Source of the DNA: Stutzerimonas stutzeri
GTDB lineage: Bacteria > Pseudomonadota > Gammaproteobacteria > Pseudomonadales > Pseudomonadaceae
Assembly: GCF_015291885.1 (NCBI RefSeq)
Contig: NZ_CP036186.1
Coordinates: 186,001-250,000, forward strand
Length of the DNA: 64,000 bases
Direction of reading: 5' to 3'
Position 1 is the stretch's first letter, and the number at the start of each line of letters is the position of its first letter. Below the pieces are notes generated by a model that searched no databases, had not been told where the DNA came from, and saw only the letters and a program-made list of their open reading frames with translations. Positions 1 through 9,227 of this stretch are shown here, in pieces. The position numbers and the translations under genes were made by a program.

Positions 1-1371
<1,371 letters not shown>

Positions 1372-1542
1372 TACGGGCGGGCGTCGGGATGGTAGCGGGT
1401 GAGTTCGTCCAGGCTGTTGAAGCATGGTGCACTCGTGGCACTCCCCCACAGCGCAGCATGTCTGTATCAGCTATCCGGCCGTTTTCTCAGAAACCAGGGG
1501 CGAGTTTGGCGAGCCCAAATCCAGTCGAGCGCAGAGGTAACC

Positions 1543-2163
1543 ATGAATATTTTCCTGACATCCTCCTTTGCTGAAGTCGTGGACTTGTTTGTCACGTTCA
1601 CCAAAGGCGAGTGCAGCGGCAAGACGGTTACGTTGATTCCTACGGCAAGCCTTGCCGAGGAGGTCAATTCCTACCTTGTTGCGGCCAAGGACGCGCTTGT
1701 CAAAGCCGGTCTGGTGATTGATGAACTCGAAGTTTCAACCGCAACTCAGGACGAGATCGTCAGCAAGCTCGAACGTGGCGATTACATCTATGTGTCAGGC
1801 GGCAACACGTTCTTTCTGTTGCAGGAGCTGAAGCGTACAGGCGCGGACAGGTTGATCGCGGAACATGTCAGGGCCGGGAAGTGCTATATCGGCGAATCCG
1901 CCGGCTCCGCGATACTCGCCCCGAGCATTGGATATATTCAGGCGCTGGACGATGTAAGTGCCGCGCCTGATCTGGAGTCATATACCGCCCTGGGGCTGGT
2001 CGATTTCTACCCGCTGCCGCATTACCGAAATGCGCCGTTCGACGAGGCTGTCGAACAGGTTTTGAATGAGCATGGGGATGCGTTGGCGCTTCGCCCATTC
2101 AGCAATAACCAGGCGATTGCCCTGTCGGGCGGTCACGCTGAAATTCAAACGAGCGGTGAGTGA
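1543..2163 (+). CDS. Peptidase S51 (PepE-like) family protein
   Basis: A 206-residue cytoplasmic protein of the S51 dipeptidase family (PepE and relatives with a Ser-His-Glu triad). The nucleophile elbow GESAGSAIL lies near residues 117-125, with the predicted catalytic Ser near 119, preceded by YVSGGNTFFLL, the typical strand and loop of the family. The frame is open to 1399, but the ATG at 1543 is preferred: it has the ribosome site AGAGGT at suitable spacing and begins with the family's usual first strand (MNIFLTSS). Classical PepE cleaves Asp-X dipeptides, but many family members are untested, so substrate is not assigned. It is monocistronic. Confidence 0.85.
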   Translation: MNIFLTSSFAEVVDLFVTFTKGECSGKTVTLIPTASLAEEVNSYLVAAKDALVKAGLVIDELEVSTATQDEIVSKLERGDYIYVSGGNTFFLLQELKRTGADRLIAEHVRAGKCYIGESAGSAILAPSIGYIQALDDVSAAPDLESYTALGLVDFYPLPHYRNAPFDEAVEQVLNEHGDALALRPFSNNQAIALSGGHAEIQTSGE

Positions 2164-2378
2164 GGCTCAGGCCCCGGGCCAAGCGCTGCCTGCGGCGAAC
2201 GCGTGCTCTGTTAAGCCCCTATCAATCCGTCAAACGCCGCGGTGGTATGGCGCCGTCTTGCAAGGTCGTGAGCAACGCGCACGGCGCACTCCGGTTTGTC
2301 GTCGCGTCATCTGAACCCTCATACACCGCGCCCACTCGTACCTCTAGTCGCAGTCATTTACCTGAGAGGGAGTCCGCC

Positions 2379-2672
2379 ATGAGCGATAGACAAGCCACCG
2401 TCCGCCACGACGCCTCGCAGCAACGCTATGAGTTGCTGGTCGATGGCCAGCCACTCGGTTTTGCCGAGTACAGCGAGGAGGGCGAGCGGATGGTCTTCAC
2501 CCATACCGAGGTCGACCCCAGCCTGTCCGGGCAGGGGTTCGGCAGCGTGCTGGCCAGGGGCGCGCTGGAGGATGCGCGGCGTCGAGACAAGCGGGTGGTG
2601 CCACAGTGCGAATTCATCGCCAAGTACATCGAGCGCCACGAGGAATGGCAGGATCTGGTCGATCCTGCCTGA
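2379..2672 (+). CDS. GNAT-like N-acetyltransferase (YjdJ type)
   Basis: A 97-residue minimal GNAT-fold protein. The ATG at 2379 follows the ribosome site GAGAGGGAG. The acetyl-CoA loop is visible as LSGQGFGSVLARGALEDAR (about residues 49-67), and the ending with CEFIAKYIERHEEWQDLV is the signature of the small YjdJ/PF14542 subgroup, which contains little more than the CoA-binding core. The acceptor is unknown. It is followed at once by a perfect 36-base palindrome (2700-2735) that could act as a transcript end. Confidence 0.85.
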   Translation: MSDRQATVRHDASQQRYELLVDGQPLGFAEYSEEGERMVFTHTEVDPSLSGQGFGSVLARGALEDARRRDKRVVPQCEFIAKYIERHEEWQDLVDPA

Positions 2673-2699
2673 CGGGCCGTTATCGCTGGGGTTCCATGG

Positions 2700-2735
2700 C
2701 CACTGTAGGGTGGGCTGAAGCCCACCCTACAGTGG
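2700..2735. repeat. Perfect intergenic palindrome (17-bp stem)
   Basis: Two 17-base arms (CCACTGTAGGGTGGGCT and its complement) are separated only by GA. This is the longest member seen here of a dispersed palindrome family with core GTGGGCT-(GA or TC)-AGCCCAC; other copies are at 3353, 6563, 9183, 13770, 13813, 41384 and 41461. There is no T tract, so it is not a classical terminator, but it lies just after a stop codon. Confidence 0.8.
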
Positions 2736-2877
2736 TCAATACTCCGTAGGGTTGTTCAGCCCAGCAACCCGCTAACGAGTGCCGGCGCGAGTATCAGGTC
2801 GCGCTAGTGCCTGGGGTCGGAGAGCGGCATTGTTCCAGTGATCGCTGCTGCAGCCTGGTTCATCAGAGGGCAATCGC

Positions 2878-3282
2878 GTGGATGGTCGAGAGTTTGTCTG
2901 GGCGCATTTCAAGCTCAATGCCGAGCAGCGTCTGCGTGGCTTCAACTTCTTCGTGGTGCTGGCGATCTTTGCCGATGGCGGCGTGTTGGCGGCCTTGGAG
3001 CGGGGGTTCTCCCCGGGGCTGCTGATTCTGCTCGGCGCCTTTACCGTTCTGCTGGCGCTGGTGTTCTGGCTGGTGGATGCGCGTAGCCGTCAGCTGTTGC
3101 AGCTGACCATCGCAGCGCTCAAGGACATGGAGGCCGAGTTTCCAGAGAGCTTCCGACTGTTTGCCGCTGACGCGCTGGGGCAAAGCCGGGTCATCAGTTA
3201 CACCTTCGCCATTCGCTCGCTGCTGCTGGCGCAGATGGGCTTTGGCTTTGGTGTGGTCGTCTATGGGCTTTGGCACTGGTGA
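2878..3282 (+). CDS. Small inner-membrane protein of unknown function
   Basis: A 134-residue protein starting at GTG 2878 with AGAGGG upstream. Two adjacent hydrophobic segments (about residues 23-40 and 45-65) and a third near the carboxy end (about 112-132) suggest a three-helix membrane protein; the middle part (about 66-110) is polar and alpha-helical in character. I do not recognise a named family. It stands alone between a palindrome and a convergent nucleotidase gene. Confidence 0.65.
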   Translation: MDGREFVWAHFKLNAEQRLRGFNFFVVLAIFADGGVLAALERGFSPGLLILLGAFTVLLALVFWLVDARSRQLLQLTIAALKDMEAEFPESFRLFAADALGQSRVISYTFAIRSLLLAQMGFGFGVVVYGLWHW

Positions 3283-3352
3283 GGGCGCCGCGTGTCTCTG
3301 GGTCGGGGCACGCGGCGATGACGCTGTAACTTGCCCCTTCGCGGGGGTGGCA

Positions 3353-3376
3353 GGTGGGCTGAAGCCCACCCTACGG
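3353..3376. repeat. Intergenic palindrome, GTGGGCTGAAGCCCAC family
   Basis: The palindrome GGTGGGCT-GA-AGCCCACC followed by CTACGGTGG lies between convergent genes. It is the same core as the perfect repeat at 2700. Confidence 0.7.
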
Positions 3377-3401
3377 TGGTGTCGGCTTCGTGTGTCCCTC
3401 T

Positions 3402-5219
3402 TCAATCCACCCGCTGGATGCGCCCTTCTACGCTGGCGCTGAATGGTTGCGGCTGGGTTTCGATGTAGCCCACCAGAGCATCCAGATCCACCGGGCCGAC
3501 GATACGGTTGGTGCCTTCGGTGAGGATGCTGAAGTTGTCGCCGCCACCCGCCAGGAACGAATTCACCGTGACGCGATAGGTCGCCGCCGGGTTGATGAGG
3601 GCGCCGCTGGCGTCGCGCATTTCGATCACGCGGTTACCTTCGGGGCGGCTAGCGGCCCAGCTGTACTGGATGCCGGAGGGCTTGAGTAGGCGCGGGTAGC
3701 TCTGGCCGATCCACTGCTGTTCCAGCAGGGTCTTGATCTGTGCGCCGCTGAGGTCCATCGACACCAGGTCGTTGGCGAACGGCTGGATGGCGAACAGCTC
3801 GCCCCAGGTCACTTCACCGCTGTCGAGATCGGCGCGGATGCCGCCCGGGTTCATGAAGCTGATCTGCGCATTGGTCGCCACGCGCTGGGCATCGGCGATC
3901 AGATTACCCAGCGCGGATTCGCCGGCCGGCGTTTCGCTGCGGGTAAGAGCGCCTTGCGCGAGCCCGACCACGCGAGCGACCAGCGGCTCGACCCGTGCGT
4001 CCGCCTGGGCCACCAGCGCGGCGACTTGCGGGTCCGGTGTCAGCCCGGCGCCCTGATCGCCCCAGGTGGTGAGGATGGCAGCAGACTTCTCGATGACGTC
4101 ACGGCTGCGGCGGCTGACCTGCAGTTCGATATCGGCATAGGCGGTGCCCGCCGAGAAGGCCTGGGTCACCAGAATCGGTTTGCCATTGGCGTTGGGCAGC
4201 AGCGCGTTGGTGAAGCCATGGGCGTGGCCGGAGATGACCACGTCCACCTCGTCATCCAGGCGTTTGATGATGTCGACTATCGGACCAACGACGGTGTCCG
4301 CCTCGGCATTGGTCGGGCCGTTGTAGCTGGTTTGCTGGCCGCCCTGGTGCAACGCGACGACGATGGCGCGCACGCCCTGGCTGCGCAGTTCGGCCACAGA
4401 GCGATTGATCGCGGCCGCTTCGTCGATGAAGCGCAGGCCGGCGACGCCGCTGGGCGAAACGATGGTCGGGGTTTCCTTCAACGCCGCGCCGATCACGCCA
4501 ATACGCACGCCACCCGCGTGATAAATGGCGTAGGGCGGCAGCAGCGGCTGATCGGTCGACTGGTCGATGACGTTGCTCGACACGGTGGGGTAGCGCGCGC
4601 CCTGCCAGCTGTCTTCGAGGTACGGCCCGTTGGCGTGGTTGCCGCCGATCAGCTGGCGTAGCAGCTCCTGCTTGCCGTAGTCGAATTCATGGTTGCCAAG
4701 GGTACCGATAACGTTGCAGCGCTGCTGGGCGAGGGGCTGCGCGCTACGGGGCAGCTTCATCTGCCAGCTGAACGGGCGACAGAACTGATTGGCGAGCATG
4801 TTCAGCAGGCTGATCGAGGGCTCGTCGCGCAACAAGGCGGAGTTGGGCGGTGAGCCGCCGACCTGGTCGCCATCGTGGACGATTAGCGTGTATTCCCGGC
4901 TGGCGGACTTCAGGTAGGACGCGAGCACCGCCGCGCCGCCGGCGGGTCGTCCGGCAACAGTGCGCGGTGACAGCTGGCCGTGAAAGTCGTTGATGCTGAG
5001 GATATTGACCGACACCGTCGGTTCGGGGCGCCAGTCCGGGGCGCGCCAACTGCGTCGTTCGCTGGCTTGCTGCCTGGCCTGCAGGCCTTCCTGCCGCTGC
5101 TCGCGGTAATCCTGCTCGATAGAGCCGTGCTCGGGCTGTTCCTGGGTTTGAGCCAGGGCCGGGGCGGCAAGGCCGATCAGGCCGGCGGCGAGCAACCAAT
5201 CCAGTAGACGAGTGCGCAT
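3402..5219 (-). CDS. Secreted 5'-nucleotidase / UDP-sugar hydrolase family metallophosphatase
   Basis: A 605-residue periplasmic enzyme of the UshA/NadN family, which hydrolyses nucleotides, UDP-sugars or NAD. Residues 1-23 form a signal peptide ending ALA-Q. The calcineurin-like metallophosphatase domain shows the metal motifs NDFHG (about 77-81), DGDQVGGSP, GNHEFDYG and SGHAHG. The carboxy-terminal nucleotide-binding domain runs to the end and contains the NPGGIRADLD and GGGDNFSIL segments expected in family members. A ribosome site AAGGA precedes the ATG. A charged Gln/Arg-rich stretch (about 25-60) links signal and enzyme. It is monocistronic; whether it prefers NAD or nucleotides cannot be told. 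Confidence 0.9.
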   Translation of the reverse strand: MRTRLLDWLLAAGLIGLAAPALAQTQEQPEHGSIEQDYREQRQEGLQARQQASERRSWRAPDWRPEPTVSVNILSINDFHGQLSPRTVAGRPAGGAAVLASYLKSASREYTLIVHDGDQVGGSPPNSALLRDEPSISLLNMLANQFCRPFSWQMKLPRSAQPLAQQRCNVIGTLGNHEFDYGKQELLRQLIGGNHANGPYLEDSWQGARYPTVSSNVIDQSTDQPLLPPYAIYHAGGVRIGVIGAALKETPTIVSPSGVAGLRFIDEAAAINRSVAELRSQGVRAIVVALHQGGQQTSYNGPTNAEADTVVGPIVDIIKRLDDEVDVVISGHAHGFTNALLPNANGKPILVTQAFSAGTAYADIELQVSRRSRDVIEKSAAILTTWGDQGAGLTPDPQVAALVAQADARVEPLVARVVGLAQGALTRSETPAGESALGNLIADAQRVATNAQISFMNPGGIRADLDSGEVTWGELFAIQPFANDLVSMDLSGAQIKTLLEQQWIGQSYPRLLKPSGIQYSWAASRPEGNRVIEMRDASGALINPAATYRVTVNSFLAGGGDNFSILTEGTNRIVGPVDLDALVGYIETQPQPFSASVEGRIQRVD

Positions 5220-5424
5220 TGTTGTTTTCCTTAGGGCGGTGGGGTCGATCCGAAAGTAGGAAGCGCAGGTGGCAGGTTGATGACGGGGCGTTGGCGATCT
5301 GGCGAGAGCCGACGTGCGGTGGCGTATGGAGCCGGTAGCGTGTCGTCCGTCGCTGCCCGCCCTTGGCGCCGAACGCTTGCCGCGGTGGGCCGGTCGGTAT
5401 TAGCAACTACCGGGAGAATCGACG

Positions 5425-5928
5425 ATGACGACATCCAGCAATCTGTTGTGGGCCGCTCTGGCAATCGGGGCGGTTACGGGCATGCGCAGCATGTTGGCGC
5501 CGGCGTTGGTCAGCCGGGCGTTGAGTGAACGGAATGATCTGGACGGTGCGGGCGAGGCAGCCCAGCTGCTCACGTCCGATACGGCACAGACCTTTCTGCC
5601 AGTGCTCGCGGCCAGCGAGATGATTGGCGACAAAATGCCCTTTGCGCCGGATCGCACCATCGTGCCGTCGATGATGTTCCGTGCCTTGTCCGGTGGTGTG
5701 AGTGCAGCGGCGCTGGCAGGTGTGCGCCGCGAGCCGATGCTGGTGCCGGCGTTACTCGGCGCGACGGCAGCGCTGGTCGCATCCAAGATCGGGTTGAGCC
5801 TGCGCAAGCCGTATCAGCCCAGGTCGATGGTCAATGCGGCGCTGGGTGCGGTCGAGGAGGGGCTGGCATTGATGGTCGGTCGAGCGGGGTTGCGGCGGGC
5901 GCTGGGAGATGGTCGGCGCGGGAAGTAA
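5425..5928 (+). CDS. DUF4126 family membrane protein
   Basis: A 167-residue hydrophobic protein whose order of features (amino-terminal GAVTGMRSMLAPALVSR, then EMIGDKMPFAPDRT, then alanine-rich helices) matches DUF4126, a small inner-membrane family of unknown function. The ATG at 5425 follows GGGAGA. Several alanine-rich hydrophobic helices are visible, and the carboxy end is basic. The gene is divergent from the nucleotidase, with 205 bases between them. Confidence 0.75.
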   Translation: MTTSSNLLWAALAIGAVTGMRSMLAPALVSRALSERNDLDGAGEAAQLLTSDTAQTFLPVLAASEMIGDKMPFAPDRTIVPSMMFRALSGGVSAAALAGVRREPMLVPALLGATAALVASKIGLSLRKPYQPRSMVNAALGAVEEGLALMVGRAGLRRALGDGRRGK

Positions 5929-5974
5929 GAAGCCATGAGCTCTTCGCGTTTCGCGTAGCGGTTATGGGAGACGC

Positions 5975-6000
5975 GTGGAAAAGGCGTTGCCGTTTTCCAC
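5975..6000. repeat. Intergenic palindrome, GTGGAAAA family
   Basis: GTGGAAAA...TTTTCCAC arms followed by CCTACG form a hairpin of a second dispersed family. Other copies are at 7923, 26709-26889, 52335, 52495 and 52549. It lies between convergent genes. Confidence 0.7.
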
Positions 6001-6024
6001 CCTACGCCGGTGGTGCTGGGGCCA

Positions 6025-6417
6025 TCAGTCAGGCGTGAGCTCGGCCTTGTGCGGATTGCTGAGGAGCAGCCGTGCATGGGCTTCGGGGTAACGGTAGGCG
6101 AAGGTCGCGTGTTGTGCGGCGACCTCGGCCTGCATGGCCTCGCGTTCATGGGCGGGCAGCTTGGCCAGGTATTTCTGGGCGATCGCGTATTTGGCCGCCA
6201 TCAGCTCGTTTTCGGCTTCGCGTAGCTCCACTTCGTAGGCTCTGGCGCGACGTTCACGCAGCGCCGCCTGATCGGTGTGCATATTGCCGCCCTCATGCAG
6301 GACAAAAGCGCTCTTCGATGCGCCCTCCGTCTGCTCCATGGCGGGTTGTGCCGCCCAGGCATTCGAAGCGACAAGACAAAGCGTCAGGCAGGACGAGGCG
6401 GTTCTCAGGATTACCAT
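6025..6417 (-). CDS. Small secreted protein of unknown function
   Basis: A 130-residue protein with a signal peptide (MVILRTASSCLTLCLVASNAWA, about residues 1-22). The mature part is charged and mainly helical, rich in Glu, Ala and Arg (for example LREAENELMAAKYAIAQKYL), suggesting a small helical periplasmic protein. The ATG at 6417 is chosen because it begins the signal peptide and has GAGG upstream; the frame stays open to 6669 without further protein-like features. No family is recognised. Confidence 0.65.
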   Translation of the reverse strand: MVILRTASSCLTLCLVASNAWAAQPAMEQTEGASKSAFVLHEGGNMHTDQAALRERRARAYEVELREAENELMAAKYAIAQKYLAKLPAHEREAMQAEVAAQHATFAYRYPEAHARLLLSNPHKAELTPD

Positions 6418-6562
6418 AGCGTGGCCCTCGGCGTACTTGGCAGCGTTCAGGCCGCCCGGAACGCCAGAATACGCCAGGCGCCTCCAAGGCTCACCACTTT
6501 GGTCCTGCGCCAATCGCCGCAGAGCTGGCGCTGCGCCGCGGATATCTGGTGCAGCGCGTATT

Positions 6563-6585
6563 CGTAGGGTGGGCTTCAGCCCACC
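6563..6585. repeat. Intergenic palindrome, GTGGGCTTCAGCCCAC family
   Basis: GTAGGGTGGGCT-TC-AGCCCACC is a copy of the family at 2700, lying between two genes on the minus strand. Confidence 0.7.
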
Positions 6586-6667
6586 AGAGGTTTTCGGCGC
6601 GTTTTGCTGGGTTGAAGTCCACCCGGCGGGTGCCGTCCCAGCTTGGCCCTGGTTCGCGGCTGTGTGC

Positions 6668-6692
6668 AAAAAAGGGCCGCATTGTGCGGCCC
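6668..6692 (-). terminator. Rho-independent terminator after the stress-protein gene
   Basis: Read on the minus strand, the stem GGGCCGCA/TGCGGCCC with a short loop is followed by TTTTTT, 23 bases after the stop codon of the gene at 6715-7536. This is a textbook intrinsic terminator. Confidence 0.85.
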
Positions 6693-6714
6693 GTGGATCA
6701 TTGCGAAGTCGACG

Positions 6715-7536
6715 TCAGCTTGGCCGTTGAATCACGCAGATCCGATCGCGACATAAGCCGGCGTCACGGGTGCCGACACCAGGCGCCACTTCAGGCGTTC
6801 CGGTGCTGGTGCCATGGTCGGTGCTGCCTGCACCGGTCGGCACGGTGGTGGCGGTGGTGTCCGGGTAGTCCGTCCCGGCCCGTTTGGCCGCGCTGCCGAT
6901 TTCATAGCGACCGGTATCGGCTGAGCTGCGGTCGTTGTAGTCGGTCGGGTCGGTAGTGTGGCCTACGCCGGCGGCGGCGCTGACTTCGGCGCCTTCACCG
7001 AAACGCTCGCTTGCCGATTGCATTCCGGCAGCCGTCGCGCCGGTTCCCGTTCTGGGCTCGGTGAAATGCTTGTCGAGGTGGCTAGCGCCGCCGGTAGCGC
7101 CGGCATAGGGGCTGGTGGGCCCTGGATAGCCATCGGCCGTGCCGGTGCCGCCACGCTCGTTGATGTCGATGGCACCGTTGTATTCCAGCGCATCGCGCGC
7201 TTGCGCCAGCTGATCTTCGTCGTCGACATCCACCGCGATCACCAGCGCGCCCCGGCGCACCGCATCCGGATAGGCGCTGGCATAGGAGCGATGTTCCTCA
7301 TGGGGCTCGTGGCCGAACAGCGATTTGAAGAAGTGCGCGACCTTGGACTCGTGATGCGTGCGGTCCACGGGAGTATTGGGGGTGGTGGTGTAGGGCGCGT
7401 CGTAGGCGTGGATATCGGCGCTTTCGGCGCCCACGGCGTGAACTTGTTCCCGCGGAATGCCGCGCGCCATCAGGTCGCCGCGGGTGCGGTTGGCGTCGGT
7501 CAGCGTTGCGAACGCTGCTACCAGTGTGTGTCTCAT
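6715..7536 (-). CDS. GSP17M-like stress protein with a disordered tail
   Basis: A 273-residue protein. The amino half (about 1-105) resembles the general stress protein 17M fold: VAAFATLTDANRTRGDLMARGI, then ALVIAVDVDDEDQLAQARDAL, a ferredoxin-like alpha-beta pattern. The remaining ~165 residues are rich in Gly, Thr, Ala and Ser, have no hydrophobic core, and are probably disordered. No signal peptide or membrane helix is visible. In this group such proteins are usually linked to stress or desiccation, but no biochemical role is known. The gene has its own terminator at 6668. Confidence 0.7.
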   Translation of the reverse strand: MRHTLVAAFATLTDANRTRGDLMARGIPREQVHAVGAESADIHAYDAPYTTTPNTPVDRTHHESKVAHFFKSLFGHEPHEEHRSYASAYPDAVRRGALVIAVDVDDEDQLAQARDALEYNGAIDINERGGTGTADGYPGPTSPYAGATGGASHLDKHFTEPRTGTGATAAGMQSASERFGEGAEVSAAAGVGHTTDPTDYNDRSSADTGRYEIGSAAKRAGTDYPDTTATTVPTGAGSTDHGTSTGTPEVAPGVGTRDAGLCRDRICVIQRPS

Positions 7537-7964
7537 GGTTCACCTCACGTTGCGTTGAACAACTGGGTTGCCGAGCGTTGCGCTTGCCCGGGTGACGACC
7601 AGTCCTGGATATGACGCGGGCTGCGTCTTGCGCGGATAAAGCGGCGCTCATGAAGTATTGGGTCGGAGCGCACCGGCATAGTTCAGCGTGGAGGATCAGC
7701 GGTCGGGGCGACTGGTTTGGCTAGCGGGATAGGGCGGCTTGGAAGATGGAGGATGAATGCTGCTGATAGGCGCGGGGGGCCGAGACGGAACGACGAGCCG
7801 GTAAGAACGGCCATTTCTTCACTGGCGAACGTCGCCCTGTGGAGACGTCGACACATGCATATCGGAAGGCTGCGTACCGACACAGCTGGTTAGCGGCCAA
7901 GGGGTTAGCGCAGGCGCCGGTGGTGGAAAAGGCTTTGCCGTTTTCCACCTGCCGGTCGGATGGC
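7537..7964. other. Intergenic region, 428 bases
   Basis: This region separates two genes on the minus strand and should contain the promoter of the stress-protein gene. The only structure seen is the GTGGAAAA...TTTTCCAC palindrome at 7923-7948, just after the stop of the glutathione-enzyme gene. No convincing gene or RNA was found. Confidence 0.5.
7923..7948. repeat. Intergenic palindrome, GTGGAAAA family
   Basis: GTGGAAAA-GGCTTTGCCG-TTTTCCAC lies 16 bases beyond the stop codon of the gene at 7965-8807. It is almost the same as the copy at 5975. Confidence 0.7.
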
Positions 7965-8807
7965 TCAGTCGAGATCGGCTGCGCTATGGCGCTCGGGCGC
8001 CTGCTCGGATTCGTCGCCCCAGGTGCGATTGACCTTGCGCCCGCGGATTACGGCCGGGCGTTCGGCGACTTCCGCGGCCCAGCGCTGCACGTGCTTATAG
8101 TCCTGCACAGAGAGGAATTCGCCGGCGTCGTACAGCTCGCCCTGTGCCAGCACGCCGTACCAGGGCCAGATGGCCATGTCGGCGATCGTGTATTCGTCAC
8201 CGGCCACGTAACGATTCTCCGCCAGCTGGCGGTCGAGTACGTCGAGCTGGCGCTTGACCTCCATGGCGTAGCGGTTGATCGGGTACTCGTACTTCTCCGG
8301 CGCGTAGGCGTAGAAGTGCCCGAAGCCGCCGCCGAGGAAGGGCGCCGAACCCATCTGCCAGAACAGCCAGTTCAGCGTTTCGGTGCGTGCGCGGATTTCC
8401 GTGGGCAGGAAGGCGCCGAACTTCTCCGCCAGGTAGACGAGGATCGAGCCGGACTCGAACACCCGCAGCGGCTCGCCTGCGACGCTGTGATCGGCCAGCG
8501 CGGGGATCTTCGAGTTCGGGTTGATCCCGACGAAGCCGCTGCCGAACTGGTCGCCTTCACCGATGTTGATCAGCCAGGCGTCGTACTCGGCGCCCTTGTG
8601 GCCGGCGGCGAGCAGCTCTTCGAGCATGATCGAGGCTTTCACGCCATTGGGCGTCGCCAGCGAGTAGAGCTGCAACGGATGCTTGCCCACCGGCAATGCC
8701 TTCTCCTGCCGCGCACCGGCGGTGGGGGCATTGATACTGGCGAACTTGCCGCCCGAGGGCGCGTCGTGGGTCCAGACCTTCGGCGGGACGTAAGGGGTGT
8801 CAGGCAT
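7965..8807 (-). CDS. yghU: Glutathione-dependent disulfide-bond oxidoreductase (YghU-like)
   Basis: A 280-residue nu-class glutathione S-transferase homologue. In E. coli, YghU binds two glutathione molecules and reduces disulfide bonds. The family's extended amino terminus (PDTPYVPPKVWTHDAPSGGKFA) and the thioredoxin-like core with NPNSKIPALAD and VFESGSILVYLAEKFG are present, followed by the helical domain with YTIADMAIWPWYG. The ATG at 8807 is chosen because it has AGGAG upstream and starts with the usual MPDTPYVPP; an in-frame TTG two codons earlier is less likely. Cytoplasmic and monocistronic. Confidence 0.9.
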   Translation of the reverse strand: MPDTPYVPPKVWTHDAPSGGKFASINAPTAGARQEKALPVGKHPLQLYSLATPNGVKASIMLEELLAAGHKGAEYDAWLINIGEGDQFGSGFVGINPNSKIPALADHSVAGEPLRVFESGSILVYLAEKFGAFLPTEIRARTETLNWLFWQMGSAPFLGGGFGHFYAYAPEKYEYPINRYAMEVKRQLDVLDRQLAENRYVAGDEYTIADMAIWPWYGVLAQGELYDAGEFLSVQDYKHVQRWAAEVAERPAVIRGRKVNRTWGDESEQAPERHSAADLD

Positions 8808-8946
8808 GAACAATCTCCTCGGTGGCTACTGGGGATGTGCGGGACATGCTACGCCCTCGGCCGGCGCTCTCGAAATCAAGCAGGTCGATATTGGTCATCG
8901 ATGGGCGATGGTTTGTTCGCGAGCCGCGCTGACTGCGAAGCGGAGG

Positions 8947-9105
8947 CTACCGAGTGTCAGGCGGCAGTGCGTCGGCCGCCCCGGTCATCAGTGTCAGCGA
9001 TATCCGCATGCCAAACACCATGAACACCAACTCCGGCGTCTTGAGCGTGGCGTTGCCGTCGCCGTATTCCAGGTGGTTGAGGGCGCGCATGGAGATCTCG
9101 CACAT
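8947..9105 (-). CDS. Possible small protein (52 residues), unrecognised
   Basis: A short frame whose translation (beginning MCEISMRALNHLEYG) has a balanced, protein-like composition, unlike the Arg/Pro/Ser-rich shadow frames around it. There is no good ribosome site before the ATG at 9105, and the frame stays open to 9165. It could be a small gene or the remnant of a larger one. No family is recognised. Confidence 0.25.
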   Translation of the reverse strand: MCEISMRALNHLEYGDGNATLKTPELVFMVFGMRISLTLMTGAADALPPDTR

Positions 9106-9182
9106 CTTGCCGACGCGCGCCTGGTTAGCCCAGTGACCTCGACGCGCGCGGCCGCCTGATCGCACACCCTCTGGCTGGCCAA

Positions 9183-9205
9183 TGGTGGGCTGAGACCCAC
9201 CCTGC
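9183..9205. repeat. Intergenic palindrome, imperfect GTGGGCT family copy
   Basis: GGTGGGCTGAGACCCACC, a diverged copy of the family at 2700, lies 23 bases from the stop codon of the receptor gene. Confidence 0.6.
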
Positions 9206-9227
9206 CCACCGCGCGCGGAGCGGTCGA

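Larger units (their letters stand above)
8808..9227. other. Intergenic region, 420 bases
   Basis: This region lies between the glutathione-enzyme gene and the end of the TonB receptor gene. It holds a possible small coding segment (8947-9105) and a palindrome at 9183-9205. The rest shows nothing recognisable. Confidence 0.45.

Noticed and set aside
7683..7948. Two minus-strand frames in the gap 7537-7964
   Set aside because: Shadow-like composition, overlapping each other in different frames, no ribosome sites.
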